Assembly (NCBI GenBank): GCA_964034945.1
Contig: OZ035960.1
Span: 64,465,970 to 64,529,969 of the forward strand
DNA from: Chrysopilus asiliformis
Taxonomy: Eukaryota; Arthropoda; Insecta; Diptera; Rhagionidae
Direction: 5' to 3'
DNA length: 64,000 bases
Part shown: one piece after another, positions 43,181-53,182 of the stretch
How positions within the stretch are numbered: position 1 is the first letter of the stretch
Layout: each line of letters starts with the position of its first letter
Made by a program: the position numbers and the translations under genes
Notes under the pieces: model-generated
The model's input: the letters and a program-made list of their open reading frames with translations, nothing else
The model's database searches: none
What the model was told of the DNA's origin: nothing

Positions 43181-45314
43181 GTGTTTCATTTTATTAGGCA
43201 AAAAATAAAATCTAAAATTTTTGCAGACTTTGCACGCCCCGAGTCTCAGTGATGAAATATATATATATATGCCAAATTTTAAGAAGATTGGATAATATTT
43301 AGGGGTTGCACACTTTGATCACTTTTCGTCAAACTACCTAGTCTAGCCATAAATACTGACACAAGGGAAAATTGATGCCAAATGAGAACGCATTGGTATT
43401 TTTCAAAACTTTTTTTTTATATTTATTGGGCCACACAACAGCCACAAATCATAGAACACATTATTCGAAAATACCACCATTTGATTTAACACCACGCCTT
43501 TAACGATGGAGCCAACAGGGCTGCAAAATACGCGCTCGATCTATTTGAAAGTTGTCCAATGTTTTTGTTGAAATCCTTCTTCAAGGACTCAATATTTTGG
43601 TGTCTTTTTGGCAAATCATGCTCACTACAGTCCAACGGGTCTATAGTTCAACGACTTAAGGTCTGAACTTCCGGGGGCGGACTTTTGGAGGCATGAAGTC
43701 ATGAAAATTGTTTTTAAGCCTTTTTGTGAAAAAGAAGCGCAAACGGCAGCCAAATTTGCTCAAGAAACTGTTTGAAATGTATAGTTAGGCATGTAAACGA
43801 AAACTTATTCAAAAATGGGGACTGGAATTTTCCACAGGATTCATTTCTGGCTCCAAAAAACAAATGACCACAAACAATGCTTCAAAATCAAATTTATGAT
43901 TTCATTAGAAGCGAAGAGTTGAATAAGTCAACGTGTTGGACTATAAACGATGATCTACTTTAGAGAATCAGTACACCGATTCTGAGCATAATCGATACTT
44001 ATCGCCAGTGGAATGTCGAAAAGAGGGAATTTTTTTAAAGTTAGGAAATTTTCTTGAAGATCCGCAGCGATGAAGAATTTTTTACCTGCCCGATGTGAAT
44101 TTTATAAGTTGCAATGCTAATGGTATGTGTGTAAATGCATTCTCATTATATTAAATTTGTCATATAGAATTTCTTGACTGAATTTTACCACTTTATCATT
44201 GGTATTAAGTTTGTACTGAATTTATACTTAATACTATAGCATCAATAAATAATTGAATTGAATTGAATTTATAAGTTGCAAGTGTAATAAGTAACCCAAA
44301 AATTCTCGATTTGACAGCCGCAAATGTGAGAGAAGTGGACAACGAAAAGTACCGCGAAAAACTTTAGATAGTGTTTTTAATAATTTACCAAAGACAATGA
44401 ATTCCGCAGTATCCGTTTATTATTACCTTAGGAGGAATCAAATGCGAATAATGAGGCGAAATCTACGGGACGCGTCAGATCCTTTTGCGATATTTATGTG
44501 TTTGTGAGGTTTATAGAAATAAATGGGCTTCCACAGGCACTAGCAGTGGAAGTCATTGAAATGTTGACTCCGCACATGCCTAATCAAATTTTAATATCGC
44601 CTACTCTTGGTGGTTTGTATGCGCTAAACTTCCACGCAAATGCACTGTTATCACTACCTCATAAAGCAAGTGATATCCATTGGAAATGTCGATAAAAACG
44701 TTGGAAATGCGGAATAGATTTCCAGACGTCAAACCATTAGTGTTACCCGAGTGAAGGAAATCGCATTGGAAGTCAAACCTGCATTAGTGTGCTGTATCCA
44801 CCAACACAATTAAAAGAAAGTTGAATATGTGCACATAAGTCGCTTGTCGATAATTATCGACAGTTCCTTCAGAATCCCTATACTGGTGTGCTAGAAAACA
44901 CTCGCTAACATTGAATCCATGCAGCAGGAATCAAACCGCTTTGGACAACTTTCAAATAGATCGAGCGCGTATTTTGCAGCCCTGTTGGCTCCATCGTTAA
45001 AGGCGTGGTGTTAAATCAAATGGCGGTATTTTCGAATAATGTGTTCTATGATTTGTGGCTGTTGTGTGGCCCAATAAATATAAAAAAAAGTTTTGAAAAA
45101 TACCAATGCGTTCTCATTTGGCATCAATTTTCCCTTGTGTCAGTATTTATGGCTAGACTAGGTAGTTTGACGAAAAGTGATCAAAGTGTGCAACCCCTAA
45201 ATATTATCCAATCTTCTTAAAATTTGGCATATATATATTTTTCATCACTGAGACTCGGGGCGTAAGCAAAGTCATATGAAAATCACATCTTTGGAAAAAT
45301 GAAACACCCTAATA
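43181..45314 (-). mobile_element. Mariner/Tc1-related element with about 385-bp inverted ends (copy 1)
   Basis: Left arm 43181-43565 and right arm 44937-45314, starting TAGGGTGTTTCATTTT. Sequence between the arms is decayed. The right arm, read forward, ends a frame with RRGVKSNGGIFE and a stop, resembling the C-termini of mariner-type transposases; its complement is in the left arm. TA-rich flanks (GCAT TA / TA ATATGC). A second copy is at 58284-64000, and a solo right end at 49567-49757. Confidence 0.75.
44115..44267 (+). mobile_element. 5'-truncated LINE/SINE tail with 14-bp target duplication
   Basis: TTTATAAGTTGCAA occurs at 44101-44114 and again at 44268-44281. The 153 bp between them ends with CAATAAATAATTGAATTGAA, a typical 3' microsatellite of LINEs such as CR1/Jockey relatives. 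No coding part is left. Confidence 0.75.
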
Positions 45315-45530
45315 TGCATTAATTAGACCCGCTCAAAGGCAGAAACATGAATTTTTGAATATCTTTCAACTACAACAAGCTGTTTCTTAAAATCTTCTAT
45401 TGAAGTAACAAGTTCACAAATTGTTTAATTATGGCCTTGTATCTTAAAATTGGTTCTATATATCTCTTAAACAATCTAATGAAATTTGAAACTTGCAAAT
45501 AAAGTTGGCGATGCAAATCTTTGTCATTTT

Positions 45531-47944
45531 TAAAAGCTTTTATTTAGCTCGCTATCTTGTCTGTTTGTTTGTTTGTTTGTTTGTCGGGGTCAAATCTTGC
45601 AATCAAATTTTGACCCACTTCCACTTGTCCGATTGACTTGAAATTTTGCACACTTATATAAGTCCGATGACAATACAATATTTTCACTACTTCGTCCTTG
45701 TAAGGATAACGGAAGGTCCTGTAAGGATAACGTGATTATCCTTTTCTCCAAATTTTCCGGAAAAAAATCTATTCTGGGGGTTTTTGGGGTCGCTGAATCC
45801 GAATCTGTCATTAAAAAGTCAGTAAGGATAACGGAAGGTCCTGTAAGGATAACGTGATTATCCTTTTCTCCAAATTTTCCGGAAAAAAAATCTATTCTGC
45901 GGGTTTTTGGGGTCGCTGAATCCGAATCTGTCATTAAAAAGTCAGTAGGGATAACGGAAGGTCCTGTAAGGATAACGTGATTATCCTTTTCTCCAAATTT
46001 TCCGGAAAAAATCTATTCTGGGGGTTTTTGGGGTCGCTGAATCCGAATCTGTCATTAAAAAGTCAGTAAGGATAACGGAAGGTCCCGTAAGGATAACGTG
46101 ATTATCCTTTTCTCCAAATTTTCCGGAAAAAAATCTATTCTGGGGGTTTTTGAGGTCGCTGAATCCGAATCTGTCATTAAAAAGTCTGTAAGGATAACGA
46201 AAGGTCCTGTAAGGATAACGTGATTATCCTTTTCTCCAAATTTTCCGGAAAAAAATCTATTCCGGGGGTTTTTGAGGTCGCTAAATCCGAATCTGCCATT
46301 AAAAAGTCTGTAAGGATAACGGAAGGTCCTGTAAGGATAACGTGATTATCCCTTTCTCCAAATTTTCCGAAAAAAAATCTATTCTGGGGGTTTTTGGGGT
46401 CGCTGAATACGATTCTCAAGTTAAAAAGCCTGTAAGGATATCTCAAATGTAAGGATATATATTCGAAGACTAAAAAGAACAAAATAAAAATAAAAATTTT
46501 TTTTTTAAAAAAGCTTTTATTAAAAAAGAATGCACTAAAAAGAAAAAAATAATTTTCTGGACGCTGTGTATCACAAATATAAAAGCTTTTAAAAAGCGAG
46601 ATAAATGTTTATTTTATTGTTTTATGCTTTATCTCGCTTTTTAAAAGCTTTTATATTTGTGATACACAGCGTCCAGAAAATTATTTTTTTCTTTTTAGTG
46701 CATTTTTTTTAATAAAAGCTTTTTTTAAAAATTTTTTTTTTATTTTTTTTATTTTGTTCTTTTTAGTCTTCGAATATATAGCTTTACATTTGAGATGTCC
46801 TTACAGGTTTTTTAACTTGAGAATCGTATTCAGGGAACCCTAAAACCCGCAGAATATATTTTTTCCCGGAACAATTGAGAAAAAGGATAATCACGTTATC
46901 CTTATAGGACCTTCCGTTGTCATTACAGACTTTTTAACTTGAGAATCGTATTCAGCTAGCCCAAAAACCCCAGAATAGATTTTTTTCCGGAAATTTGGAG
47001 AAAAGGATAGTCACGTTATCCTTACAGGACCTTCCGTTACCCTTACATACTTTTTGATGACAGATTCGGATTCAGCGACCTCAAAAACCCCAGAATAGAT
47101 TTTTTTCGGGAAAATTTGGAGAAAATGATAATCACGTTATCCTTACAGGACCTTCCGTTATCCTTACATACTTTTTGATGACAGATTCGGATTCAGCGAC
47201 CCCAAAAACCCCAGAATAGATTTTTTTCCGGAAAATTTGGAGAAAAGGATAATCACGTTATCCTTACAGGACCTTCCGTTATCCTTACTGACTTTTTAAT
47301 GACAGATTCGGATTCAGCGACCCCAAAAACCCCCAGAATAGATTTTTTTCCGGAAAATTTGGAGAAAAGGATAATCACGTTATCCTTACAGGACCTTCCG
47401 TTATCCTTACATACTTTTTGATGACAGATTCGGATTCAGCGACCCCAAAAACCCCAGAATAGATTTTTTTCCGGAAAATTTGGAGAAAAGGATAATCACG
47501 TTATCCTTACAGGACCTTCCGTTACCCTTACATACTTTTTGATGACAGATTCGGATTCAGCGACCTCAAAAACCCCAGAATAGATTTTTTTCGGGAAAAT
47601 TTGGAGAAAAGGATAATCACGTTATCCTTACAGGACCTTCCGTTATCCTTACATACTTTTTAATGACAGATTCGGATTCAGCGACTCCAAAAACCCCCAG
47701 GATAGATTTTTTTCCGGAAAATTTGGAGAAAAGGATAATCACGTTATCCTTACAGGACCTTCTCTTATCCTTACAAGGACGAAGTAGAGAAAATATTGTA
47801 TTGTCATCGGACTTATATAAGTGTACAAAATTTCAAGTGAATCGGATGAGTGGAAGTGGGTCAAAATTTGATTGCAAGATTTGACCCCGACAAACAGACA
47901 GACAAACAAACAGACAAGATAGCGAGCTAAATAAAAGCTTTTAA
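45531..47944. repeat. Palindrome P4: two inverted arrays of 120-bp monomers
   Basis: Outer ends AAAAGCTTTTATTTAGCTCG and its complement; the centre is at 46604-46628 between GCTTTTAAAAAGCGAGATAA and its complement. The left array has about six monomers (45690-46440), the right about eight (46850-47780). The monomer is a distinct subfamily (TAAGGATAACGTGATTATCC, TCTATTCTGGGGGTTTTTGG, ATCCGAATCTGTCATTAAAA). The outer 5' module (GTCTGTTTGTTTGTTTG, AATCTTGCAATCAAATTTTG) resembles Helitron-derived repeats. Confidence 0.85.
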
Positions 47945-49204
47945 AAATGGATGTTTGTCTGTTTGTCTGAGATTACAAAACTCAAAACTACTGGACCGAT
48001 TTTTATGCGGTTTTTTTGCAAAATGATCTGTGTTGCCAGGAGCAGGTTTTTAGCTATGTAGATTTTCAAAATTCGAAACGGAAGGTCCTGTAAGGATAAT
48101 GAAAATATCCTTTTCCCATTTTTCCCCGGAAAAATTTGCATTATAGGGTTTTTGGGGTCGGTAATCACGAATCCGGTATTAGATTTTCAAAATTCTAAAA
48201 GGAAGGTCCTGTAAGGATAATGAAAATATCCTTTTTCCCATTTCTCCCCGGAAAAATTTGCATTATATGGTTTTTGGGGTCGCTGATCACGAATCCGGTA
48301 TTAGATTTTCAAAATTCGAAACGGAAGGTCCTGTAAGGATTACGAAAATATCCTTTTTCCCATTTTTCCCCGGAAAAATTGGCATTATGGGGTTTTTGGG
48401 GTCGCTGATCACGGCTCTGCTGTTCGAATTTTAAAATTCGAAACGGAAGGTCCTGTAAGGATAACGAAAATATCCTTTTTTCCATTTTTACCGGGGAAAA
48501 TCGGCATTATGGGGTTTTTGGGATCGCTGATCACGAATTCGGTATTAGATTTTCAAAGTTCGAAACAGAAGGTCCTGTAAGGATAATACAAATATCCTTT
48601 TTCCGATTTTTCGCCGGAAAAATTGGTATTATGGGGTTTTTGGGGTCGCTGATCACGAATCCGGTATTAGATTTTCAAAATTCGAAACGAAAGATCCTGT
48701 AAGGATAAATATCCTTTTTCCCGTTTTTCCCCGGAAAAATCGGCATAAGGGAGTTTTTGGGGTCACTGATCACGACTCCGGTATTAGATTTGCAAAATTT
48801 GAAACGGAAGTTCCTGAAAGGATAACGCAAATATCCTTTATCCCCGGAAAGATTGGCATTATGTTTGGGATCGCTGATCACGAATCCGATGTTAGATTTT
48901 CAAAATTCGACACGAAAGGTCCTGTAAGGATAAATATCCTTTTTCCCGTTTTCCCCGGAAAAATCGGCATAAGGGGGTTTTTGGGGTCGCTGATCACGAA
49001 TCCGGTGTTGGAATTTCAAAATTTGAAACGGAAGGTCCTGTAAGGATAACGCAAATATCCTTTTTCCCATTTTTCCCCGGAAAAATTGTCATTATGGGGT
49101 TCTTGGGGTCGCTGATCACGAATCTGGTGTTGGAATTTCAAAATTCTAACCGTAAAGTCCTGGAAGGATAACGCAAATGTCCTTTTTCCAATTTTTCTCG
49201 CAAA
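47945..49204 (+). mobile_element. Non-autonomous Helitron-like element (copy C), about nine monomers
   Basis: Starts AAAAATGGATGTTTGTCTGT, then GAGATTACAAAACTC and GTTGCCAGGAGCAGGTTTTT, as in copies A, B and D. About nine monomers of about 115-120 bp run to 49200, where it is joined to the coding fragment at 49205. No 3' CTAG end is visible; the 5' end directly touches P4. Confidence 0.8.
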
Positions 49205-49405
49205 AACATAAATCGACGAGATCACCTTTCCAAATCTGTCGTTTCATATTTGCTTTATCCGTGTTTCTCGATTTCTCTTTGCCCAAATTTTGTTATTCTT
49301 TGTACAGCTTCTGTATATCAGCACGGATATTCTCCTCCATCTTAACAGGGATATTTGCTTTCCTCCACACCCCCTGCATCCGAAAGTGTTTCATTCATGG
49401 TAAAT
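49205..49405 (-). pseudogene. N-terminal fragment of an unnamed transposon protein
   Basis: The minus strand from about 49405 reads MKHFRMQGVWRKANIPVKME, ENIRADIQKLYKE, a stop, QNLGKEKSRNTDKANMKRQI and WKGDLVDLCF. The pattern of a W..A.IP...  stretch, then K-x-KSRNT and a F..LVDLxF-like end, recalls the N-terminus of uncharacterised transposon proteins, perhaps the same family as the C-terminal piece in P1 (12592-12921). That link is from memory and weak. An internal stop shows decay. Confidence 0.35.
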
Positions 49406-49566
49406 AAAACCTAAAAGTACTTGTTCCTTTGAAGGGAGCCGAGCTCCTAAAAACTCTCCACTAGGGACCTTTTCTATTAGATAAATTCCTCTTTTGGTTC
49501 TCATTTTAAAGTTCAATTACCTGCAAAAGATGAAAGAAATACATAAGAAGCCCATGCCTTATTACA
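49406..49566. other. Short unassigned spacer
   Basis: No signal recognised. Confidence 0.4.
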
Positions 49567-49757
49567 AAACACTTCAATATTAGAAATTTCACTAGTTTGA
49601 CAAAAAGTGATCAAAGTGTGCAACCCCTAAATATTATCCAATCTTCTTAAAATTTGGCATATATATATTTTTCATCACTGAGACTCAGGGCGTAAGCAAA
49701 GTCTGCAAAAACTTTACATTTTATTTTTTGCCTAACAAAATGAAACACCCTAATCGG
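49567..49757. mobile_element. Solo right end of the TAGGGTGTTTC element
   Basis: Matches 45160-45314 (AAAAGTGATCAAAGTGTGCA, TCACTGAGACTC, AAATGAAACACCCTA). Only the outer part of the inverted end is present. Confidence 0.85.
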
Positions 49758-49892
49758 CGCTGATGCAGTGGCGTAGCGAGGGGGGGGCGGTCCGCCCCGG
49801 GCGGCACTCTTTATGGGGCGGCAAATTCGCGACATTTCGGAACAAATAAAAAAAAATGTTTCAACACATTTCGGAACAAATGAAAAAATTGG

Positions 49893-50097
49893 GTGTTAAA
49901 AGATAGTGTCTTTGATATAGGTAAGTTTACGCTAGCGACAATGCTTCGAATCTTTCTAACAATAGGAATAAGCGTAGCAACTTGCAAAAGGAGTTTTTCG
50001 AAGCTAAAGCTCATAAAAAATTATTTGAGATCGACTATGAGCACGTTAAGATTAAGGAACTTGGCTCTTTTGTCAATTGAGGAAGAATTAACCAAAT
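49893..50097 (+). pseudogene. hAT transposase, C-terminal dimerisation region
   Basis: The frame reads LATMLRIFLTIGISVATCKR then SFSKLKLIKNYLRSTMSTLR and LRNLALLSIEEELTKY, the classic hAT C-terminal dimerisation motif (VSVASxERSFSxLKxIKxYLRSTM). DNA-binding and catalytic parts are missing, so this is an internally deleted non-autonomous copy. The MITE at 50099 follows directly after the Lys-Tyr codons and ends the frame. Confidence 0.92.
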
Positions 50098-50098
50098 A

Positions 50099-50190
50099 CA
50101 GTAGAATCCCGATAATTCGTACCCCGATAATTCGTATATCCCGCTAATTCGTATGAATTTGCTGGTCCCTTGAAAATCGGGATTCTACTG
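50099..50190. mobile_element. 92-bp pogo-like MITE
   Basis: TA on both sides (50097-50098, 50191-50192). Perfect inverted ends CAGTAGAATCCCGAT. Internal GATAATTCGTA repeats. Related in type to the MITE at 18054-18512. Confidence 0.9.
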
Positions 50191-50383
50191 TAAATCGATT
50201 TCGACAGCATAATAACAGAATTTTCAGTCCAAAAAGCCAGAAAAGTGTTTTTGTAGAAACATGTGAAATACATTTTTTTCTTTTAAAAAAATTTGAAATT
50301 ATTGCTTACAATTTTTAATATAACTTTTGTACTGATCAATCAGCTGTTGAGTAACGTTTGGTTTAAACAAGTCTTCACCTTGA

Positions 50384-50899
50384 AACATAAAAAAGCTTTA
50401 ATTGCCAATCTGCCAATTATTGGAGACCCGTATGGTGATATGACATTTTTTCAAGTTTAATTGAACTGCGAAGGGTGGTATCAAAATTCCAATTTGAAGT
50501 CAAATTTTCCCATAAGATTTTTTTAAAAGTTCTTCCAATTGGATTTTGATATATGGGAGTTTTATGTAAAAACGTGTCTTAAACAACTATGCACCGTTTT
50601 TTTGAAATTCGTAAAAAACGTTTAGTTCATATGGCGAGTCCGTTTTTGCACATTAACGAACTTAACCTCGCATTTTAGGAAAAACGGCTTTGTGCCAAAT
50701 TTCCGTGGGTCCGCAATACGCACCACAGACGGACGGACGGACAGACAGACGGACAGACAGACAGACGGACGGACGGATATCCAGAAATCGACTTTTTTGA
50801 TCATTATAAACACACTGGTGTGTATGATGACGGGATCTTGGTGTTACAAACGGTAAGGCAAAGTTAGTATACCCATTGGTTTTACCATACGGGTATAAA
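50384..50899 (+). repeat. R560 copy inside the hAT element
   Basis: Starts at the ACATAAAAAAGCTTTAATTG block, contains CCAATCTGCCAATTATTGGA, a (GGAC)n/(AGAC)n tract at 50728-50776 and ends TTTACCATACGGGTATAAA. Confidence 0.85.
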
Positions 50900-51428
50900 A
50901 AGAGTGACACAATTGATATTTTAAAAATTTGGCGCTAATTGGTATTCATCCTCTTTATGATTATCGTGTCATTTTCAATAAGAGATGAATTGAGGCGTTA
51001 AAAGCTAGACTGGACCAAGCCACATAATCGAGTTTTGAAGCTTTTCCACTTTTGTACTATTATTGTAAATTTTTGGAAAAAAAAATTTCTGTGGACTTTA
51101 TTACTCAATGTTGAAATGTTCTTTTGTGCATCCAAACATTTTTATCTAAAAACTCACTCGCAATAGTGATTCAAACACAAAAAAATTCACAATTTCGACA
51201 TGTGGGTTGGTCCACTCTAGCTTTTAACGCCTCAATTATTGGTCGACATTTGCCTATCAACAAAAACACGGGAATTTACTTGTAAACGACACGCCAATCG
51301 AAGTATGCGTCATTTTCAAAATATGGATTTTTCGGTGGAAACGTCAGTAATAGAAAAATCATTTTAGGGCGGCAAATTTAACTTCCGCCCCGGGCGCCAT
51401 GAACCCTCGCTACGCCACTGCGCTGATG

Positions 51429-51514
51429 TCACACATCCTTTCAAAGCATTTCCACATTCCCACTTCAAAACCACGATAGAGGCCCTATATAAGCCGAAGC
51501 AATCACTTAACATA
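51429..51514. other. Spacer between hAT and TIR element
   Basis: Includes a TATATAAG sequence at 51487; nothing else seen. Confidence 0.3.
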
Positions 51515-52522
51515 CCAGCAGTAGGATTCTTGCCAAATTCGATAAATAACGATCTGGAAAGTTCTCTAAGGGTATTATTTTGTACAGGTGGTTAATTTTC
51601 CCTCTGGCGGCGAAAATTTAAATATAATCTTGAAAGTAGCGGCAAATTTAAAATTTGTTTTAAATTCGACATATTTTGAAAAGTAAACAAATAACAATTT
51701 TCTTTCGAAAAAGTGTAATATTTAGCTGTGAAAAGTATTTATATAAGTCGGGCGGCCAGCCGGCAGTTTTTTATGCAATTCTAGATGGATTTCCGCACAC
51801 TTTTCCTTTGAAAAACAAAATAGAAAAGTCTCCAAAAATCGTTTTAGAATTTCCCCGGATTAGCCAAATGAAAAGGTTTTACGTTTTTGGGGAAAAATTT
51901 TAACAATCACAACAAAAAAATGTCACAGAAATAAACACAAATGGTTGAGGTTAAATACAAAAGATTTTTTGTTTGCTGTCAGCAATTTCGATTCAATACA
52001 ATTTTATTGCGCTTTCTTGTTGCCAACATGTGTTTCCCTCCCTCTTTCGGCACTACAACCGGGTTCCGCTGTTGGTCTCCACAAGCAAGAGTAATTTTCA
52101 TTTCGCTGTGCGTGAAAGATCTCTTTTCATCAGCGGTTTGAAAATTTCAACTTGATCACAAAGTAAATGCGAATTTAATTTCGTTTTTTTTTTAAGGAAA
52201 AGGCAAATGCGAGTAATGTTTAGACAATTAAGAGACGCATTCAACATTTTATTTCGTTTTTGCCAACGCGACAACAATTAAACAACATTCTTAAGTGGAC
52301 GAAACTCAAACATTAGTGTTTATCGACTGGTACGAGAGCAGTCGTTATGAAAATTCGTTTTGGAAGGTTCATTGTTGCGGAGTCATAGTCGAGGGTAATT
52401 TTATTGGAAAGTTGACAGCGAGAAACAAATACAGCGCTACCACAAACGTAAAAGCTCTTATTCGTATTTATGCATAACGACATCGTTGGGGATAACTACA
52501 TCGTTATAAGTGCCAAGAATCC
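51515..52522. mobile_element. About 1-kb TIR DNA element, copy 2
   Basis: The left end CCAGCAGTAGGATTCTTG and the right end GCCAAGAATCC (52512) are inverted. It is the reverse complement of 1000-2023 along its length. It contains frames 51676-51903, 51973-52155 and 52295-52477 (starting MDETQTLVFIDWYESSRYEN); none is recognised. Confidence 0.78.
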
Positions 52523-53182
52523 GGGTGCAGAAGGCGATCACAACTCGAAGTGAACACTTCTCAACCAGTCTGACTGGCAAACTGCCTCTTTTGGCCAAAC
52601 AGCTTTTTAAAGCCAAATCGCTTCTTTAAACCAAACTGCCGTTTTAGGTATCTATCATAAAATCACATCATTTACATCATCATACGGGAGCACGTCGCAC
52701 GTGACGCTGCTCATTATCTTAGAACTACGTTGTTTACATCATTCATATAGGAGCACGTCACTACTAATTCTAATCGGGGTACGTCACGCTGCTCAGCATC
52801 ATCGAACTACATCGTTTACATCGAACATTTACATTAAATATTAGAACTCAACTTTGATCATTTAAATTATATTTCATTTTTTGAAGTGAAAACTTCTTTA
52901 GCGGCGTTGTGAGTGATTTCAAACTCGATGAACGAAAAAGCGACAGTAAAAAGAGATAGGATATTTTAGCCTACGAGAAAATGAGATAGAATACAGATGG
53001 GTGCCAGTCAATTTATCGTAAACAAGAGTGTTGGGAAGGGGGAAGGGGTAGGGGAAGGGGAAGAGGGCGTGGTACGAGAAGGGAAAGTGGAGAAGGGAGA
53101 AGTGGTAGGAGGGAGGAAGTGGAGAGAGGAGGCGATAAATTATGTTTCGTCATAAATTGCAATATATACATATCTACTCGTA
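52523..53182. other. Unassigned sequence and polypurine tract
   Basis: 52640-52830 has two related blocks with GGAGCACGTCGCACGTGACG and CGTCACGCTGCTCA. 53030-53140 is a G/A-rich tract, the complement of the C/T tract at 22430-22585. The order, tract then Helitron 5' module, is the same as for copy A. Confidence 0.5.

Larger units (their letters stand above)
49766..51420 (+). mobile_element. hAT element with 8-bp target duplication
   Basis: The ends CAGTGGCGTAGCGAGGG and CCCTCGCTACGCCACTG are inverted, and the neighbouring GGGCGGC/GCCCGGG blocks extend the match. CGCTGATG is duplicated at 49758-49765 and 51421-51428. It holds the tail of a hAT transposase (49911-50095), a 92-bp pogo MITE and an R560 copy (50384-50899). 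Confidence 0.95.
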
